64,000 nt of DNA from Berberis thunbergii (GCA_003290165.1 QNQO01001855.1:1-64000), one strand, 5' to 3'; counted from the first letter of the stretch, positions 10,668 to 22,519 are shown. A program made the numbers and translations. Notes: generated by a model not told the origin, from the letters alone.

Positions 10668-10848
10668 TGTTAGAATCTACAACAAACTATGCTATGAGAA
10701 ACTTTGTATATTTCATAGTGTGAAGTGTACAATGTACATTGCTTATATAGACATTCTAATGACTGATTAGCTGTCAAAACAGACTAACAGATAGCTTAAC
10801 AAACTGACTAACAACTTTACAGTTCTTGATTACTGTTATTGCTTAACA
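10668..10848 (-). repeat. 5' LTR of Copia-1
   Basis: 181-bp LTR with TG..CA ends (minus strand TGTTAAGC .. TTCTAACA). It includes a short TATA-like TCTATATAAG segment and is followed by the PBS. It borders the CAGGT duplication at 10849-10853. Confidence 0.9.
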
Positions 10849-11047
10849 CAGGTCAAATTAATATTATGTTACATTATTCGCACTGTCATAGAAAAAATAT
10901 CGCAAGACAAGGTGAACTTAGGTCAGACATCTATGAAGTGTACCGTGAGCCAATTCTCATACAAATCTACAAATATTTTGGACTGAACTATGAACTGAAT
11001 CTTTAATTATGAACTTAAAAGAAAACTGAAATTGCATGTTTATAAAA

Positions 11048-11487
11048 ATATAAACGAAAATAGTTTTATTTACTATTTCTATATCATGATTCATTGTGTT
11101 TCGATTCTTTACGACGACTTCTCATACATCCTGGGACTCACATTAGGTGTAAATCAAGTAATGAAAGTGCTTAAAGGATTGATTGGTAATCACGAAGAAG
11201 AAAAGTTATGGCAGGTCTATCATGCAACCACTTTAATAGCAGAACACTTTGCAAGGTTACTCCCTAACCTAGAGACGGTGAAGCTAGAACTAATTAGGTT
11301 CTTTGTTGAAGCTTTGAAGCAAGTTTATTGTTTTGTAGATGATGAAACGAGTGAACGTATGAGTAATTGTAAACTTTTTCATCAACTTTTTTATTAATAT
11401 AAGGTTCAGGAATCCTAAAAACCCCAGCTCGCTTTTCAAAATATACATACATATATATATATAAACGAAAATAGTTTTATTTACTAT
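11048..11487 (+). mobile_element. Short retro-insertion: ORF fragment fused to a LINE-like tail, 29-bp target duplication
   Basis: A perfect 29-bp direct repeat (11048-11076 and 11459-11487, starting ATATAAACGAAAATAG) flanks 382 bp that is absent from the homologous flank of subtilase 2. The insert has an open frame encoding a helical segment (LGVNQVMKVLKGLIGN, then LWQVYHATTLIAEHFARLLP) that I do not recognise. Its 3' part (gaatcctaaaaaccccagctcgctttt) resembles the minus-strand 3' end of the LINE at 12420-12470 and is followed by an AT-rich tail. This is best explained as a LINE-mobilised chimeric retrocopy; filler DNA at a repaired break is the alternative. Confidence 0.55.
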
Positions 11488-11826
11488 GTAACAGGTCTAT
11501 TCCAATTCTAACTAATTAGAACAAATTGTTGTGTTTTAGTGCTGTGTATATATATATATTTTTCTCTCACTCACTCAACCTATATTGGCTTTATAATTCC
11601 AACGAGTATTGTTTCACAAATCACTTGGGACTAAAGAACCCAGTTTTAGCAATATTGGGAAGCATCCACGCAAATGACACATCCTTGACATCTTGTAGGG
11701 CTTCCACGCGTCTTAAGTGTAAATGAAAGCAACGGAGATTATATCAAAAAGGAAGAAACACATGCCAAACAGGAGAAACACGATACATGCCTATCAACAA
11801 CAAGGCTGGCTAAGAAACAACCTATA

Positions 11827-11833
11827 CCAAAAA

Positions 11834-11864
<31 letters not shown>

Positions 11865-11874
11865 CACACACACA
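11827..11874. repeat. Poly(A)-(CA)n microsatellite
   Basis: About 22 A residues followed by about 12 CA dinucleotides. Confidence 0.95.
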
Positions 11875-12471
11875 TGAAAGATGAAAGGGAAAGTTAGAGA
11901 GACCCACCCCCTATTGTAACCTCATTGCAAACAATAGCTAGGTCTCTTCTGGTCCACTTTCATGATACACGACCATTTCTTTCTTTCCACAAACCCACAA
12001 AGCTGCAATCTGGATGTGATCCCACAGCTAGTTACCCTTATGGTTGAAACCTCTCCGATCCCATTTTAATGTTGTGTCTGTCTGTCAGTTCTGATTGAAT
12101 CAATAATCTCAGGGCTATAATCAAGTAAATCAAAGTCTTCACAAACACAACTTATGATGAAAAATCCCCCTCATAAAAGATCTCTTTGTTTTAGAAGTCA
12201 TGCATCCCTTTGGAGTGTGACTCAAAATTTTAAGTTCTTTGTTGGTTATCCATTCTCTTTAACACCAAACCACCTAGAATAGCAATATATCATATAGTCA
12301 TGCTGTCTTCAGATAAATATTGATTTCTTATGATCATCAAATAGCTAGCAAGGCTTCGTGTCCAGATAACTGCGGTCCTTATATTACGAGAACAAGTTGC
12401 TTGTTGGTAGATTTTTTTTTAGAAAGCGAGCGGGGGTTATTTAGGATCCCCAAACCTGGAAAAAAAGGTTG

Positions 12472-12727
12472 TTACATCCGATCATAAGCATTGCCTATTT
12501 TGTCTTCATATACAATGTCCTTCATATCCTGAGCAAAGGAACTAGGAAGGATTTCCAAAAAATCTATGGTTAGGTCTAAGCTTGCCAGTTTATCAGCTAA
12601 CCGATTTGTCTCTCTTAAAGCATGTATTATTGTGTAGTCGTCTAGGGAGCCAAGCAGCCTCATAATTCGTCTAACAATTTGTCGTAGGTCCCATGCTGTA
12701 TTCTACGGTTTAGAAAGATATTGAAGA
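12472..12727 (-). pseudogene. LINE ORF2 C-terminus (RNase H end)
   Basis: Last part of the RNase H-like domain. The segment IIHALRETNRLADKLASLDL carries the conserved His..Glu..Asn..Ala-Asp pattern of plant LINE RVT_3 domains. It continues directly from 19570-19811 across CACTA-1; the ACA duplication marks the split. The stop codon is at 12472-12474, followed by a short 3' UTR and the poly(A) tail. Confidence 0.8.
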
Positions 12728-12959
12728 ACACACTACACCAAAAGGGCTGATTAGCTACACAGGGGTGGCCACGGTTCTAAGCCGTTGGTGTGTTTGCCAC
12801 GGCTAAAAACCGTGGCTATAGTGCCCAACGGCTTAAAACCGTGGCTAAAAAAGGCTTGGCCACGGTTCTAAACCGTTGGTGTGTTTGCCACGGCTAAAAA
12901 CCGTGGCTATAGTGACCCACGGCTTAAAACCGTTGCAAACGTGCACGTGCGTTGCACGT

Positions 12960-13640
12960 GAAGGTGTGGAGAATTAGGTCGATTTCAGGCGGCTGAAATT
13001 TTGCGAAATTTTTTTCCTTCCCGCGCGTTCCCGCTCCATCTCCCCCTTTTCTCAACCCTTTGCTTCTCCACCCCCTTTTCTCAACCCTTTGCTTCTCCAT
13101 CTCCCGCTCGAAGGAGAAGCAGGGAAGAAGAAGAAGGACGAAACAGGGAAGAGAAGAAGAAGGACGAAACAGGGAAGGACGATAGAAGAAGAAGCATGGA
13201 CGAAATAGACTCTTGAAGCAGGGAAGAAGAAGGACGAAAGAAGAAGAAGAAGAAGAAGAAGAAGAAGAAGAAGAAGAAGAAGAGAAGGTAAGATCTCCTT
13301 CTTCTTCTTTAGATCTCCTTATTCTTTAGATCTCTTTGTTAATCTCTTCTTCTGATTTTTTTCTTCTTTCAGCAAAGCAAACCCTAGAACTCACTTTCTT
13401 CATTTCTCCAGCTCGATTTCTGAAGAGGAGAAGAAGAAAATTTCTCCGAATGGATCAATTTCCCCCGAATCCCCTCTCGTTGCTGTTCTTGCTTTCGTAC
13501 ATTACATCAATTCCACAATCGCGGGAGAGAGGGCTTCGAGAACGAAAGAAAGACCTAGCTTTTGTTAAACCTTTGAAAAGGATATCGAATCAGGTGATTC
13601 TTGAAACCCTAATTTATCATTTTATGATTCTTTAAATAGC
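12960..13640 (+). promoter_or_regulatory. CT-rich leader region of CACTA-1
   Basis: After the left subterminal array comes GCACGTG-containing sequence, a CTCC/TTCTC-rich stretch, then a GAA microsatellite (about 13225-13285) and a possible intron. Similar leaders lie next to the subterminal arrays of CACTA-2 (20966-21319), CACTA-3 (inverted, 49900-50640) and CACTA-4 (62250-62520). It looks like a 5' untranslated region and promoter kept from an autonomous parent; promoter activity is inferred. Confidence 0.45.
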
Positions 13641-13698
13641 TTTGTTTGATTTATTGAAAACAATCTCGTTTTCTGATTGGTTTTGCATGGATGACAAG

Positions 13699-13946
13699 TG
13701 GTCGGGTTTCTTGGTCATGTTCCTCTACTCCAGAGGCTTCCGAGTTCATCAATCAAGAAAATTGCGGAAGTTGTTCAAATCAAACATTACAGTAAGTCAG
13801 AATGCACAATTTGTTTGTTGATTGCTCGTAAGGATTTGAAATTGGTGATTGAGATTATATGTTTGTGATGTATTGTAGACCCCAGGGACTATGTTGTTCG
13901 CGAAGGGGATAAGGGAGATGGAATCTATTTCATATTTGAAGGAGAG
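13699..13946 (+). pseudogene. Captured fragment of an acyl-CoA thioesterase (cNMP-binding N-terminus)
   Basis: Two exons with GT/AG borders (about 13699-13791 and 13879-13946). The first encodes [20 protein letters not shown], the second RDYVVREGDKGDGIYFIFEG. This is the start of the cyclic-nucleotide-binding-like domain that precedes the double hot-dog thioesterase domain in plant acyl-CoA thioesterases (peroxisomal ACOT type). The catalytic domain is absent. An antisense MYB exon follows in what would be the next intron. Confidence 0.75.
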
Positions 13947-14074
13947 GTAAGTTTTTTTTTCTTCCCTGTTTGAAGGGTTTGTGTCGTATAATGCTGAAAT
14001 TTTGTTGTTATTGCGAGATTGGCCAAGATGTTTGGCTGCAAAACATGAAAACAAGAACATCATTAGCAATAATT

Positions 14075-14702
14075 TTAGGGAAAATAAAAATAAAAATTGT
14101 TATTTGCATTCGAAAATATGTATGGGCTGCTTAAGAAGTTGTCCATGTCATTGATGGGCACATTTGAACTAGGTAGATCACCAAAACGAGTATCTGAAAT
14201 GGCTTGAAAATCATGGTTTGGTTGCACAGGTCCTGGATTGGACACATTTGAACTTGGACCCTGATTAGGCTCAGGACCATGGCCTAGTTGAACATTAGCA
14301 ACTTCTGTGAATTGGGAACTCGAATTTGACCTCAAGTATTCATTAAAGAGAAGATTGTTTGGAACTTGAGCTGATCCCATGAAAGGGTTAAGCAACTCCA
14401 CATTTGGAGTTGAACTACTACCCATGACTTGAAGTATATTGTGTAGTAGTTGAAGTTTTGCTAGTTGTGCAGCAGCATCAGCTTGTATTCTGAGGGCATT
14501 GTCCCAAGGGTTCATCGAATTGCTTGAGTTGGCCATGGCTAGTAATTGCGGTAAGTTTGCAAGGAAGTTGAGATCAGTTCTAGGCCTGTGGGTTATTGGA
14601 TCAATACCCTTTTGCAGTAACTTTTTCCTTAAGTGTGTGTTCCAATAGTTCTTGATCTCATTATCAGTTCTTCCTGGAAGATGAGTTGCTATTTGAGACC
14701 AC
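14075..14702 (-). pseudogene. Captured R2R3-MYB exon 3 (MYB53/92/93-like), antisense
   Basis: Minus-strand exon with an AG acceptor at 14703-14704. It starts in the R3 repeat ([20 protein letters not shown], the third-helix motif) and continues [20 protein letters not shown], then LPQLLAMAN and an [11 protein letters not shown] segment typical of the MYB39/53/92/93/107 group. It ends with a normal stop at 14075. R2 and most of R3 are missing. It is the only captured fragment in CACTA-1 that opposes the leader direction. It is one open exon and so could be a recent capture. Confidence 0.85.
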
Positions 14703-15359
14703 CTGATAAAAAACCCCAAAAGAAGAAGAAGACAATGAGATAAGTAGTAAGTATATATTTCTCGGTAACAAATCAATATTTTCATATATATCTAAAAGCC
14801 CTTTTATTACATGGAACATAAAGCATTTTTTTTGACTTGGTGATGCCAAAACAGTTATATATATAGTTAGGTTATCTACAAAATATATAGTAACAACTAC
14901 ACCACAAAAGAATTTACACACATCATATATTTATTGAATATGAATAGAATATATCAGTAGTGCTTTGAACTCTACAATGCCTGACTTGTATGACCATTTT
15001 CTAAGTTTAAATTTTATTTAATATGTACATCTGATTTCATTTGCATATTGTCTAATTGCCACTAATTTCTTCTGGTGTGTGATCCTTGTGTTGTTCCAGG
15101 AAGCCAGTCGAATAGGATGGTTCAGTTGTCATTTGACTTGCACCAGTGTCTGTCAGGTAGCATTTTTGCTCTTGTAAGATTTGTCTTTTGGGAGCTTACT
15201 CTTGAGGAGCTAATCTATGCTACTAGAAGGTAGAATCAGTATATTGTTTTAACGTTTTAAGTATATGCATCATATTTAACATGAGGTATGTGATCACATG
15301 ATATTGATGCATTTTGTTTTTGTTATATGATGACCAGAGTGATCACATGATATTTAGCA

Positions 15360-15640
15360 TTGGTTATGTGGTTGCTTTAACACCAGCGCCAGCACCGGCA
15401 ACTCCTGCTGTCCAGTCCAGTGGGTTCTCTACCAATTCAGGTGCTCAGTCCACCGGGTGCAGGAACATCCCTTTGCTGCTGCGTTGCTGATGCTGTTGCT
15501 GATGTTGCTGCTGCGTTGCTGATGCTGTTGCGTGTTGTTGTTGCTGATGTTGCTGCTGCGTTGCTGATGCTGTTGGGAGTTGCTGCTTCTGCTGCTGCTA
15601 CGCTGAGATGCCATACGTCTAATGAAAATTGCAAATGACA
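15360..15640 (+). other. Ala/Pro-rich coding-like fragment and GCT-repeat tract
   Basis: An exon-like stretch encoding TPAPAPATPAVQSSGFSTN runs into an imperfect GCT/GTT trinucleotide tract (15475-15600). I do not recognise the source gene. Open frames on both strands across the tract are low-complexity and not counted as genes. Confidence 0.35.
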
Positions 15641-16221
15641 TACGTCTTCTAGGAAGGTATTTGCATGTATTGTTATCGTTACTGTTGTTATTATTGCTAA
15701 TTCTTATTTTGTCCCCAAGTAGTAGAGTTTTCGGCTGATTTTTTTTAATATGATGGTTTCTCCATACGTCTATGGGGAGGATAACGTTGACATAAGGACT
15801 CATCCTAGGATCATCCAATTACGCACCTGTTCCGAAGAACTACACAAAATGGAGGAGGTTTTTATGTATGGTTTGGTTTGGTTTTTATTAAATAGATGCT
15901 TGCTTATTTAGAACCCTTTGGAGGTAACTCAGATGTTTTTCATCTTTTCTGTGTTGCAGACCATAAGAAATTAGGCAAAGCTCAGTCTATGTTTTTTAAG
16001 GGGCATTGTGTGGTTTTGCCTGCCTTTAGAATCTGAAACAAGACTCAAGAGACAATGAAATATTAGGCAACACTTTGGGATTGTCAAATATTGTTCTTTT
16101 ATTGATATATGGTGGATTTGGGTCTCTAGGATACTTTGATTGAGGTTTAGCAGAACAAATAGTCAAACCACTAAGGAACAATTAACATGGGAAACTTATT
16201 TCTTTTTTTTCATTCTACCAG

Positions 16222-17795
16222 GGTTGGAATGGGAGGACAGAAGAGGAGGGATATTATTAGGTCTTGTTTGGTAGAAAGGCATAATAAACAGCCAAAGAGA
16301 AAGGGAGAAGACATTAGTGAAATAGTAGTGAAGGAAGAAGTGAAATCGAAGGTAGACAAAACAAAAGTTGCAGTGGCCGATACATCAGAAAAAGTGGATG
16401 AAAGAAAAATCGAACAGGTCTTCCATGAACTTCCTCGGCTCCCACTAGCTCCTTCAGTCCAGCACAAAGGTCCTGGGGTCATCTTTGTTTTTGAGAAAGT
16501 TTTTTTGGTTCCTGCTTATGTAGGAAAGGTAAACATTTGCTCAACTCTGTCATCTTTATTATTTTGTTTATTCACTTATTATCATAATATCTCATTTCTT
16601 CTTTCCTTTGTTTATTTAGTCTCTCTTTCTCATTGAAGTTACAATCTCTCAGACTTATCAGATTTTTAATCCAGAGGATCATGCCAATTTCCTACGGAGA
16701 AAGAAGATGGATCTCTATAGTTACAGACCTGACATTATTTTTGAGGTGAGTGGGTAAGAAGGCACAATACTGATCCATAACATCCAAAGCGTGAATCCTT
16801 GTTTGATCTGATGTTTTACTGACCTGATATTATTTTCCTTTGTTAATCAACTTTTTTTTTCTAGATCAAATTTCTTTTATTTCAATCTGAACCATACTGT
16901 ATCCTGCTTGGGCGACTTTTGTCCATACAGATATTACATGGAGACAAAAGCTCGTGATATAAAAAAGCTAGTAGTAATTATGCACCTTACTAAGACATGG
17001 ATCCTTGACGTCGCTATTTAATTCCTATCATCAGTTTATGTCCAAATACTGAACTTTGATCTATTTTGGTTAACTGCCCCTTTTTTCATCTTATCTATTC
17101 TTGATAAATGCATGAACTGTTCAGGCCCTCCTTGAAGTTACAACAGCAATCTTTATAAATCGGGGCAGGTACAAGCAATTTATGTTAAAACTGACCAAGG
17201 GGTGCTTATCAAAATTGAACCTAATACTCGCTTACCCAAGACGTTTGAGAGCTTCTGCAGTCTGATGTGTACGTTAAAATTTCCTGTGCAGTGCATTATA
17301 GTTTTTGTCTTCCCTTTCATCATTTTTCTCTCTAATTACTTCATTATTTGCTAATTCAGTAGATCTACTACAAAAGTTCAGTAACAAAGCCAAGGGTAAG
17401 GGTGGGAAGAAGCTTTTACGTTTAGTTAAGAACCCTGTAACTCAGCATTTACCTGTCAACTCTCTTAAAATAGGTGTGTTTTGGTTTATGCAAATGTATT
17501 ACATTTGTTTTGGTATCTTATCTTTCATATTAATGATTTTGAGCTCTTCAGGCCTGTCCTTCAGTTCACAAAAATTGGTTCCCTTGAAGGAGTATGTTGG
17601 TGCCATCAACAATGACGTCAACTTAGTTTTTGTGGTACATGTTATGCTTTTTCAAACCCATGTATTCTCTTTGATTTGCATAATTAATGTTTATGTTTCA
17701 CTAAACACATGCCTGATAACTAAAAGTATGAATTCAGGTTGGTGCAATGGCTCATGGAAAAGTTGACTTTGACTATGTGGATGAGATTATATCAG
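16222..17795 (+). pseudogene. EMG1: Captured EMG1/NEP1 gene (18S rRNA pseudouridine methyltransferase), most exons
   Basis: Seven coding blocks with splice borders: 16222-16528 (basic N-terminus, then PGVIFVFEK), 16653-16745 (TYQIFNPEDHANFLRR, YRPDII), about 17125-17270 (QAIYVKTDQGVL.. split by a frameshift), 17360-17473 (LLRLVKNPVTQHLPVNSLK), 17552-17634 (KLVPLKEYVGAIN) and 17738-17795 (VGAMAHGKVDFDYVDEI). Order and spacing follow plant EMG1/NEP1, a SPOUT-fold methyltransferase needed for small-subunit ribosome assembly. The last C-terminal exon is not seen and a frameshift lies near 17170. Introns are kept, so this was captured as genomic DNA, not through an mRNA. Confidence 0.9.
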
Positions 17796-18599
17796 GTAAT
17801 GCCCCTGTAGGTTGCATGTAATTGGTAAAACACTACAAAAAGAAAATAACTATGCAAGCTCTACAATCCAATTTATTTTACTGCTAAGCTTTTGAGGATG
17901 GTCACTTTTACCACTACATAGACCAGTTTCAAGGTGGTGGACACATGAAACTTTGCAATTAAAGGAATTTGTTCACTGTTTGATTAGCTGTAGGACTTTG
18001 CTACTCTTCCCAAGTTCATGTTGTGGAACAAGCAAAACGTTTTCATCCTTAATAAGTTTTACAACTTTTTAACTGAAGGCCATTTTACCAGGTGCTGAAC
18101 ATGACCTAGCCAAAATCAATTAAACTATAGCTTGGTTTCCCTTTTTTTTTAAATTTCAAACTGTAGTCCCCAAAAGGTGTAAGAAATAGTGAGTTAGAAC
18201 CGTTTTTGCTCGAGAGAAGTGTGATCACAGATATATTTTTGTAGAACATCTATATGAGATCAGAAAAGCAACAATTTGATACTAGATAGGAAGCTTTTTC
18301 AAGCCTATATTTCACCTGTGAGGCTTTGATGCAAGGTCAGACGAGGTGAGCAGGAAAGTAGTTAAATGAGCCTTGAAGATTAGAGTGAGAGACCATAATG
18401 TGTCCAGCATCTTCCTTTGTGTATGTTAAGCATAAAACCGCGAAATTTAAAAAAAAATAGATGCACTGGATTCTCTTATGGATGCTTTTAGAGGCTGCAA
18501 ACATTATCCACCGAGATATGATGGTTATTTAATTTCATGCATGTAATGTTTTTGGTTTATGACCTTTTTAATTCACTTTTTCTCCTGTCCCCTTGCAGA

Positions 18600-18960
18600 C
18601 TACAAGGCACATAGTTCCTCTGTTTGCTAAGGAGGATGGTTTATGTCAGGGTTCCATGCCGCTAAGGATAGTTTGATCTACAAAAGGTATTGAAAATTAT
18701 CTGAATTCTCAATAAAGAAATGCCTTATCCTAATTGCTTGAAATGAGGCCTATTGACCTTTCTTAACAGGCTTATTCTCGTTTTTTTTTTGGTGTGTGTG
18801 TTTTTGGTCTCAACAGGCTGAGAACCTTGCTGAATTCTATGAGTTTTGCAAAAGTTTGGAGCTTGCTAGGAACTTCCAGTGGCATCTGAGCACCCTCCCA
18901 TGTGGAGTGGTGCATATCCCAGTTTCTTTCCCAATTACCCCATTCTTAGTTCGCAAGGTG
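18600..18960 (+). pseudogene. Captured fragment of an AP180/CALM-like clathrin assembly protein
   Basis: An exon beginning at 18817 after an AG acceptor encodes AENLAEFYEFCKSLELARNF, the highly conserved end of the ANTH domain of plant putative clathrin assembly proteins. An upstream exon-like piece ending DSLIYKR at about 18687 fits the preceding IYKRAG segment. Similarity is lost after about 18880, where a different sequence is joined. Confidence 0.7.
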
Positions 18961-19189
18961 TTTACGCAGATATTCTCATTCGTTAATGTTCAGCTATTCA
19001 TTGTAATCTGTTCTTGAATCTCCAATACATCAAATTGTAACATGATTTATTGTAATGAAATAGACTATTGATTCAGTAATTCTATTCCTATTACCATTTC
19101 GCAGCCTTCTTTTGCGTCGCAAGTGTTGTTCATTCAGCAATAGTCATGGTGGTTGCCATTTTGAGTTCGGCATTCGTGCTGAATTATAC

Positions 19190-19255
19190 TTACCCATAAG
19201 ATGCAATTAAAAGTCATTTGATAGCAAAAAAAAAAAAAAAAAAAAAAAAAAATTA
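19190..19255 (+). other. Conserved CACTA tail motif with poly(A) run
   Basis: The segment ATAAGATGCAATTAAAAGTC, then ATTTGATAGC and a run of A, lies just inside the right subterminal array. A close match occurs at 63610-63650, just inside the relic right end near 63886. The GATAGCAAAAATAAA part occurs inverted at 44590-44620 in CACTA-3. It is probably the retained 3' end of the ancestral transposase transcript. Confidence 0.55.
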
Positions 19256-19569
19256 CTATTCACGGCTTAAAACCGTGGCTAAAAGTTTAGCAACGGTTTT
19301 AAGCCGTGGCAAGTCTGGCCACGGTTTTAAGCCGTTGCTAAACTTGCCACGGCTTAAAACCGTTGCTAAACTTTTAGCAACGGTTTTTAACCGTGGCTAA
19401 AGCATCAACCGTCCTGAATATAAAACCGTTGCAAAAATTTTAGCAACGGTTTATAGCCGTTACAAAAGATTTCGCGACGCCCCTGTAGTCCACGGCTCTT
19501 AGCCGTGGCAATGGCTTACGCCCACGGTATAGAACCGTTGCTAATGGGGGTTTTGGTGTAGTGACACTT

Positions 19570-20743
19570 GTAAAATCTGTGCAGATGACCAATTTTCTGA
19601 AGTGGTGGATATTAGCCAGCTTAAGGCCGGCCTCCACTCCTTGAAGTTCATGTTTGACGACTGACTGTCCTGTGACCGAGCCAGTGCACGCCGCTCTGAC
19701 TTCACAATCTGGGTCTCTAATCACTGCCGCATAGCCACCACAGTTTCCTGTCAGTGACCCATCAGTGTTCAACTTGTACCATCCAAAGGGAGGCTTCTCA
19801 CATTTGCACACGACTAGATTCTGGACAATATATGTTGCATCCAGGTTTCATCATCCAAGGAGCTATCTGTTGGCAGCATTATCCTCCAATATGAGTTCAT
19901 CCATATTGAGTTTTAGTCGAACATCCTGAAATATGCGTTTCACAAGTTCACTGCCTGCGCATTCTTGGTGCTCATGAATTCTTTTGTTTCTTTCAGTCCA
20001 AATGTAGTAGACCGTAGCATTAAAGCTGAGCTTTTTAAGTTGTGAACTGAGTCTAGGTCCCTTGAAGTGTTGGCCGTACCATGCAACTTTTTCCTCCCAA
20101 CTCGATACCTGTCGTGAGTAGCTAAGGTGCTTGTCTGTTTCACTTTCCCGATTTCATAATGGACATAGATCTTGTTGAGTTACACCCCACTTCTTTAGTT
20201 TGCTTAATGTCTTCAGGGCCTTATGAACAAGTAGCCAAGTTATGAAGTTGTGCCTTGGTATGTTGCCCTTGAACCATACAAGTGAGGACCAGTCAGCTCG
20301 ACTCTTTCATTTTCTAATTGCTTCATAGGTGGTTTTGAGTTGAAACTAACCATCATTGCTAGTCGTCCACAGAGCTTCATCCGGGTTATGCGCATCAATC
20401 TCAACATCATCTAGGTAACTTCCTATCTCAGTAATGCTTGTGGCTACACTTGGCGGTATATCCCAGCTATTGTTCCTCACTGTAGCCGAGACTTTTGCAT
20501 TTTTGTGCAACGTGGAGTAGTAGATAAGTTCGTGAGGAAATCTGTCAATCAGGATACCTAAAGGGTGCCAGGGGTACTTCCAAAATAGAGTTTGTTCCCC
20601 ATTGAATGTAGAGCTAGTTTGGAAGCTTTCACCCTGCATTCCAGAATACGCCTCCAGTACCAGGAAGCATCCCTAGGTGGGTTCATGGTCCATAAGTTTT
20701 TGTGCTTGATCAGATGCTTGTAGATCCACTTAACCCACACTGA
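19570..20743 (-). pseudogene. LINE ORF2 middle-to-C-terminal part (zf-RVT, RNase H start)
   Basis: Between the two CACTA insertions. 20743-20346 encodes the zf-RVT region (VWVKWIYKHLIKHKNLW..SWYWRRILECR), followed by broken pieces at 20143-19940. 19811-19570 has the RNase H start (WYKLNTDGSLTGNCGGYAAV, with the first catalytic Asp in NTDGS). Frames are interrupted. It continues into 12472-12727 and is preceded by 30771-30968. Confidence 0.8.
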
Positions 20744-21319
20744 TTCCACTACACCAAAAGGCGTGTTTAGCTACACGGAGATGGCCACGACTCTAAACCA
20801 TTGGTTTATTTGCCACGACAAAAAACCGTGGATAGCATGGACAACGACCTAAAACCACGGCTATAAAAATAATTGGCCATGGCTCTAAACCCTGGGTGCA
20901 TTAGCCACGGCAAAAAACCGTGGCTATATTTGGCAACGGCCAAAAACCGTTGCTAAACAAAACCGCTTTGCACGTGCCACACTCTTGCGAGTGATTTGGA
21001 GAGTGGATTTCACGCTTTGGCAAAAATGGGAAAGTGGATTTCGCGCTCTGGCGAAAATGGGTTTCGCGCTTTGGCGAAAAAAATTGGGGAAAAAATTTGG
21101 TGTTGTCATTGCAAAAAATTGGCGAAAAAGAATTTGTTATTTCGACCTAAATCAGTTTGCGCGGTCATTGCGAAAAAAACTTCGACCTAAATCAGAGTCA
21201 GAGAGAGGTTTGGCGTAGAGGAGAGATCGAGGAGCTTCAGAGAGCTTCAGAGAGAGTTAATGGAAGATAGCAAGTGATTTCAATCCAGTACTGTAGAGGA
21301 GAAGAGAAGATAAGCCACA

Positions 21320-22408
<1,089 letters not shown>

Positions 22409-22519
22409 GGTGCTTTTGTCTTGGATGGCGTCTATGTTCTTTCGTATCTTTTGTTTTATTTTACTGTTTTTCATGATCACTATGAGTATCAACTGATGAA
22501 ATTATAAAATATGTTGCTA

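Larger units (their letters stand above)
5747..10848 (-). mobile_element. Copia-1: LTR retrotransposon (RE1/Ale-like) with abnormal 3' end
   Basis: A 5.1-kb Copia element on the minus strand, flanked by the perfect 5-bp target duplication CAGGT (5742-5746 and 10849-10853). It has a 181-bp 5' LTR (10668-10848), an initiator-Met-tRNA PBS, gag-protease-integrase-RT-RNase H remnants, a polypurine tract and an abnormal 3' LTR (5747-6000). The comparable LTR parts differ at only a few positions, which suggests a fairly recent insertion. It landed about 510 bp upstream of the subtilase 1 ATG. The coding region has several frameshifts. Confidence 0.93.
10854..12400. other. Distal 5' flank of subtilase copy 1, homologous to that of copy 2
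   Basis: No host gene is supported. Several blocks align by eye with the upstream flank of subtilase 2. For example, the segment around tctatgaagtgtacc (10930) matches 38611-38626, and the block with catttctttctttccacaaaccca (about 11972) through cctctccgatcccattttaat (about 12070) matches 39020-39115. Copia-1 therefore split one ancestral flank. The stretch also holds a small retro-insertion (11048-11487) and an A/CA microsatellite. Confidence 0.6.
12731..19563 (+). mobile_element. CACTA-1: non-autonomous gene-capturing CACTA transposon
   Basis: 6.8-kb element with CACTACACCAAAA / TTTTGGTGTAGTG inverted ends and the 3-bp duplication ACA (12728-12730, 19564-19566), inserted in the RNase H of the LINE. 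Subterminal arrays of short inverted units (CCACGGxTTAAAACCGTGGC) fill about 12755-12945 and 19258-19545. A CT-rich, leader-like segment follows the left array. No transposase is seen. Instead, fragments of at least four host genes occupy the interior. Three of these are in the leader's orientation. Confidence 0.92.

Noticed and set aside
12755..12945. Short inverted CCACGG units considered as a CRISPR array or terminator hairpins
   Set aside because: They are the subterminal repeats expected next to CACTA ends, matched at the other end and in CACTA-2.
15420..15820. Open frames on both strands around the GCT repeat
   Set aside because: Low-complexity trinucleotide tract; repetitive Ala/Ser/Asn/Gln peptides with no domain.
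21000..21218. Open frames with repeated TTTCGCGCTTTGGCGAAAATGG-type sequence
   Set aside because: Short local repeats in the CACTA-2 leader; two frames are open at once and neither resembles a protein.
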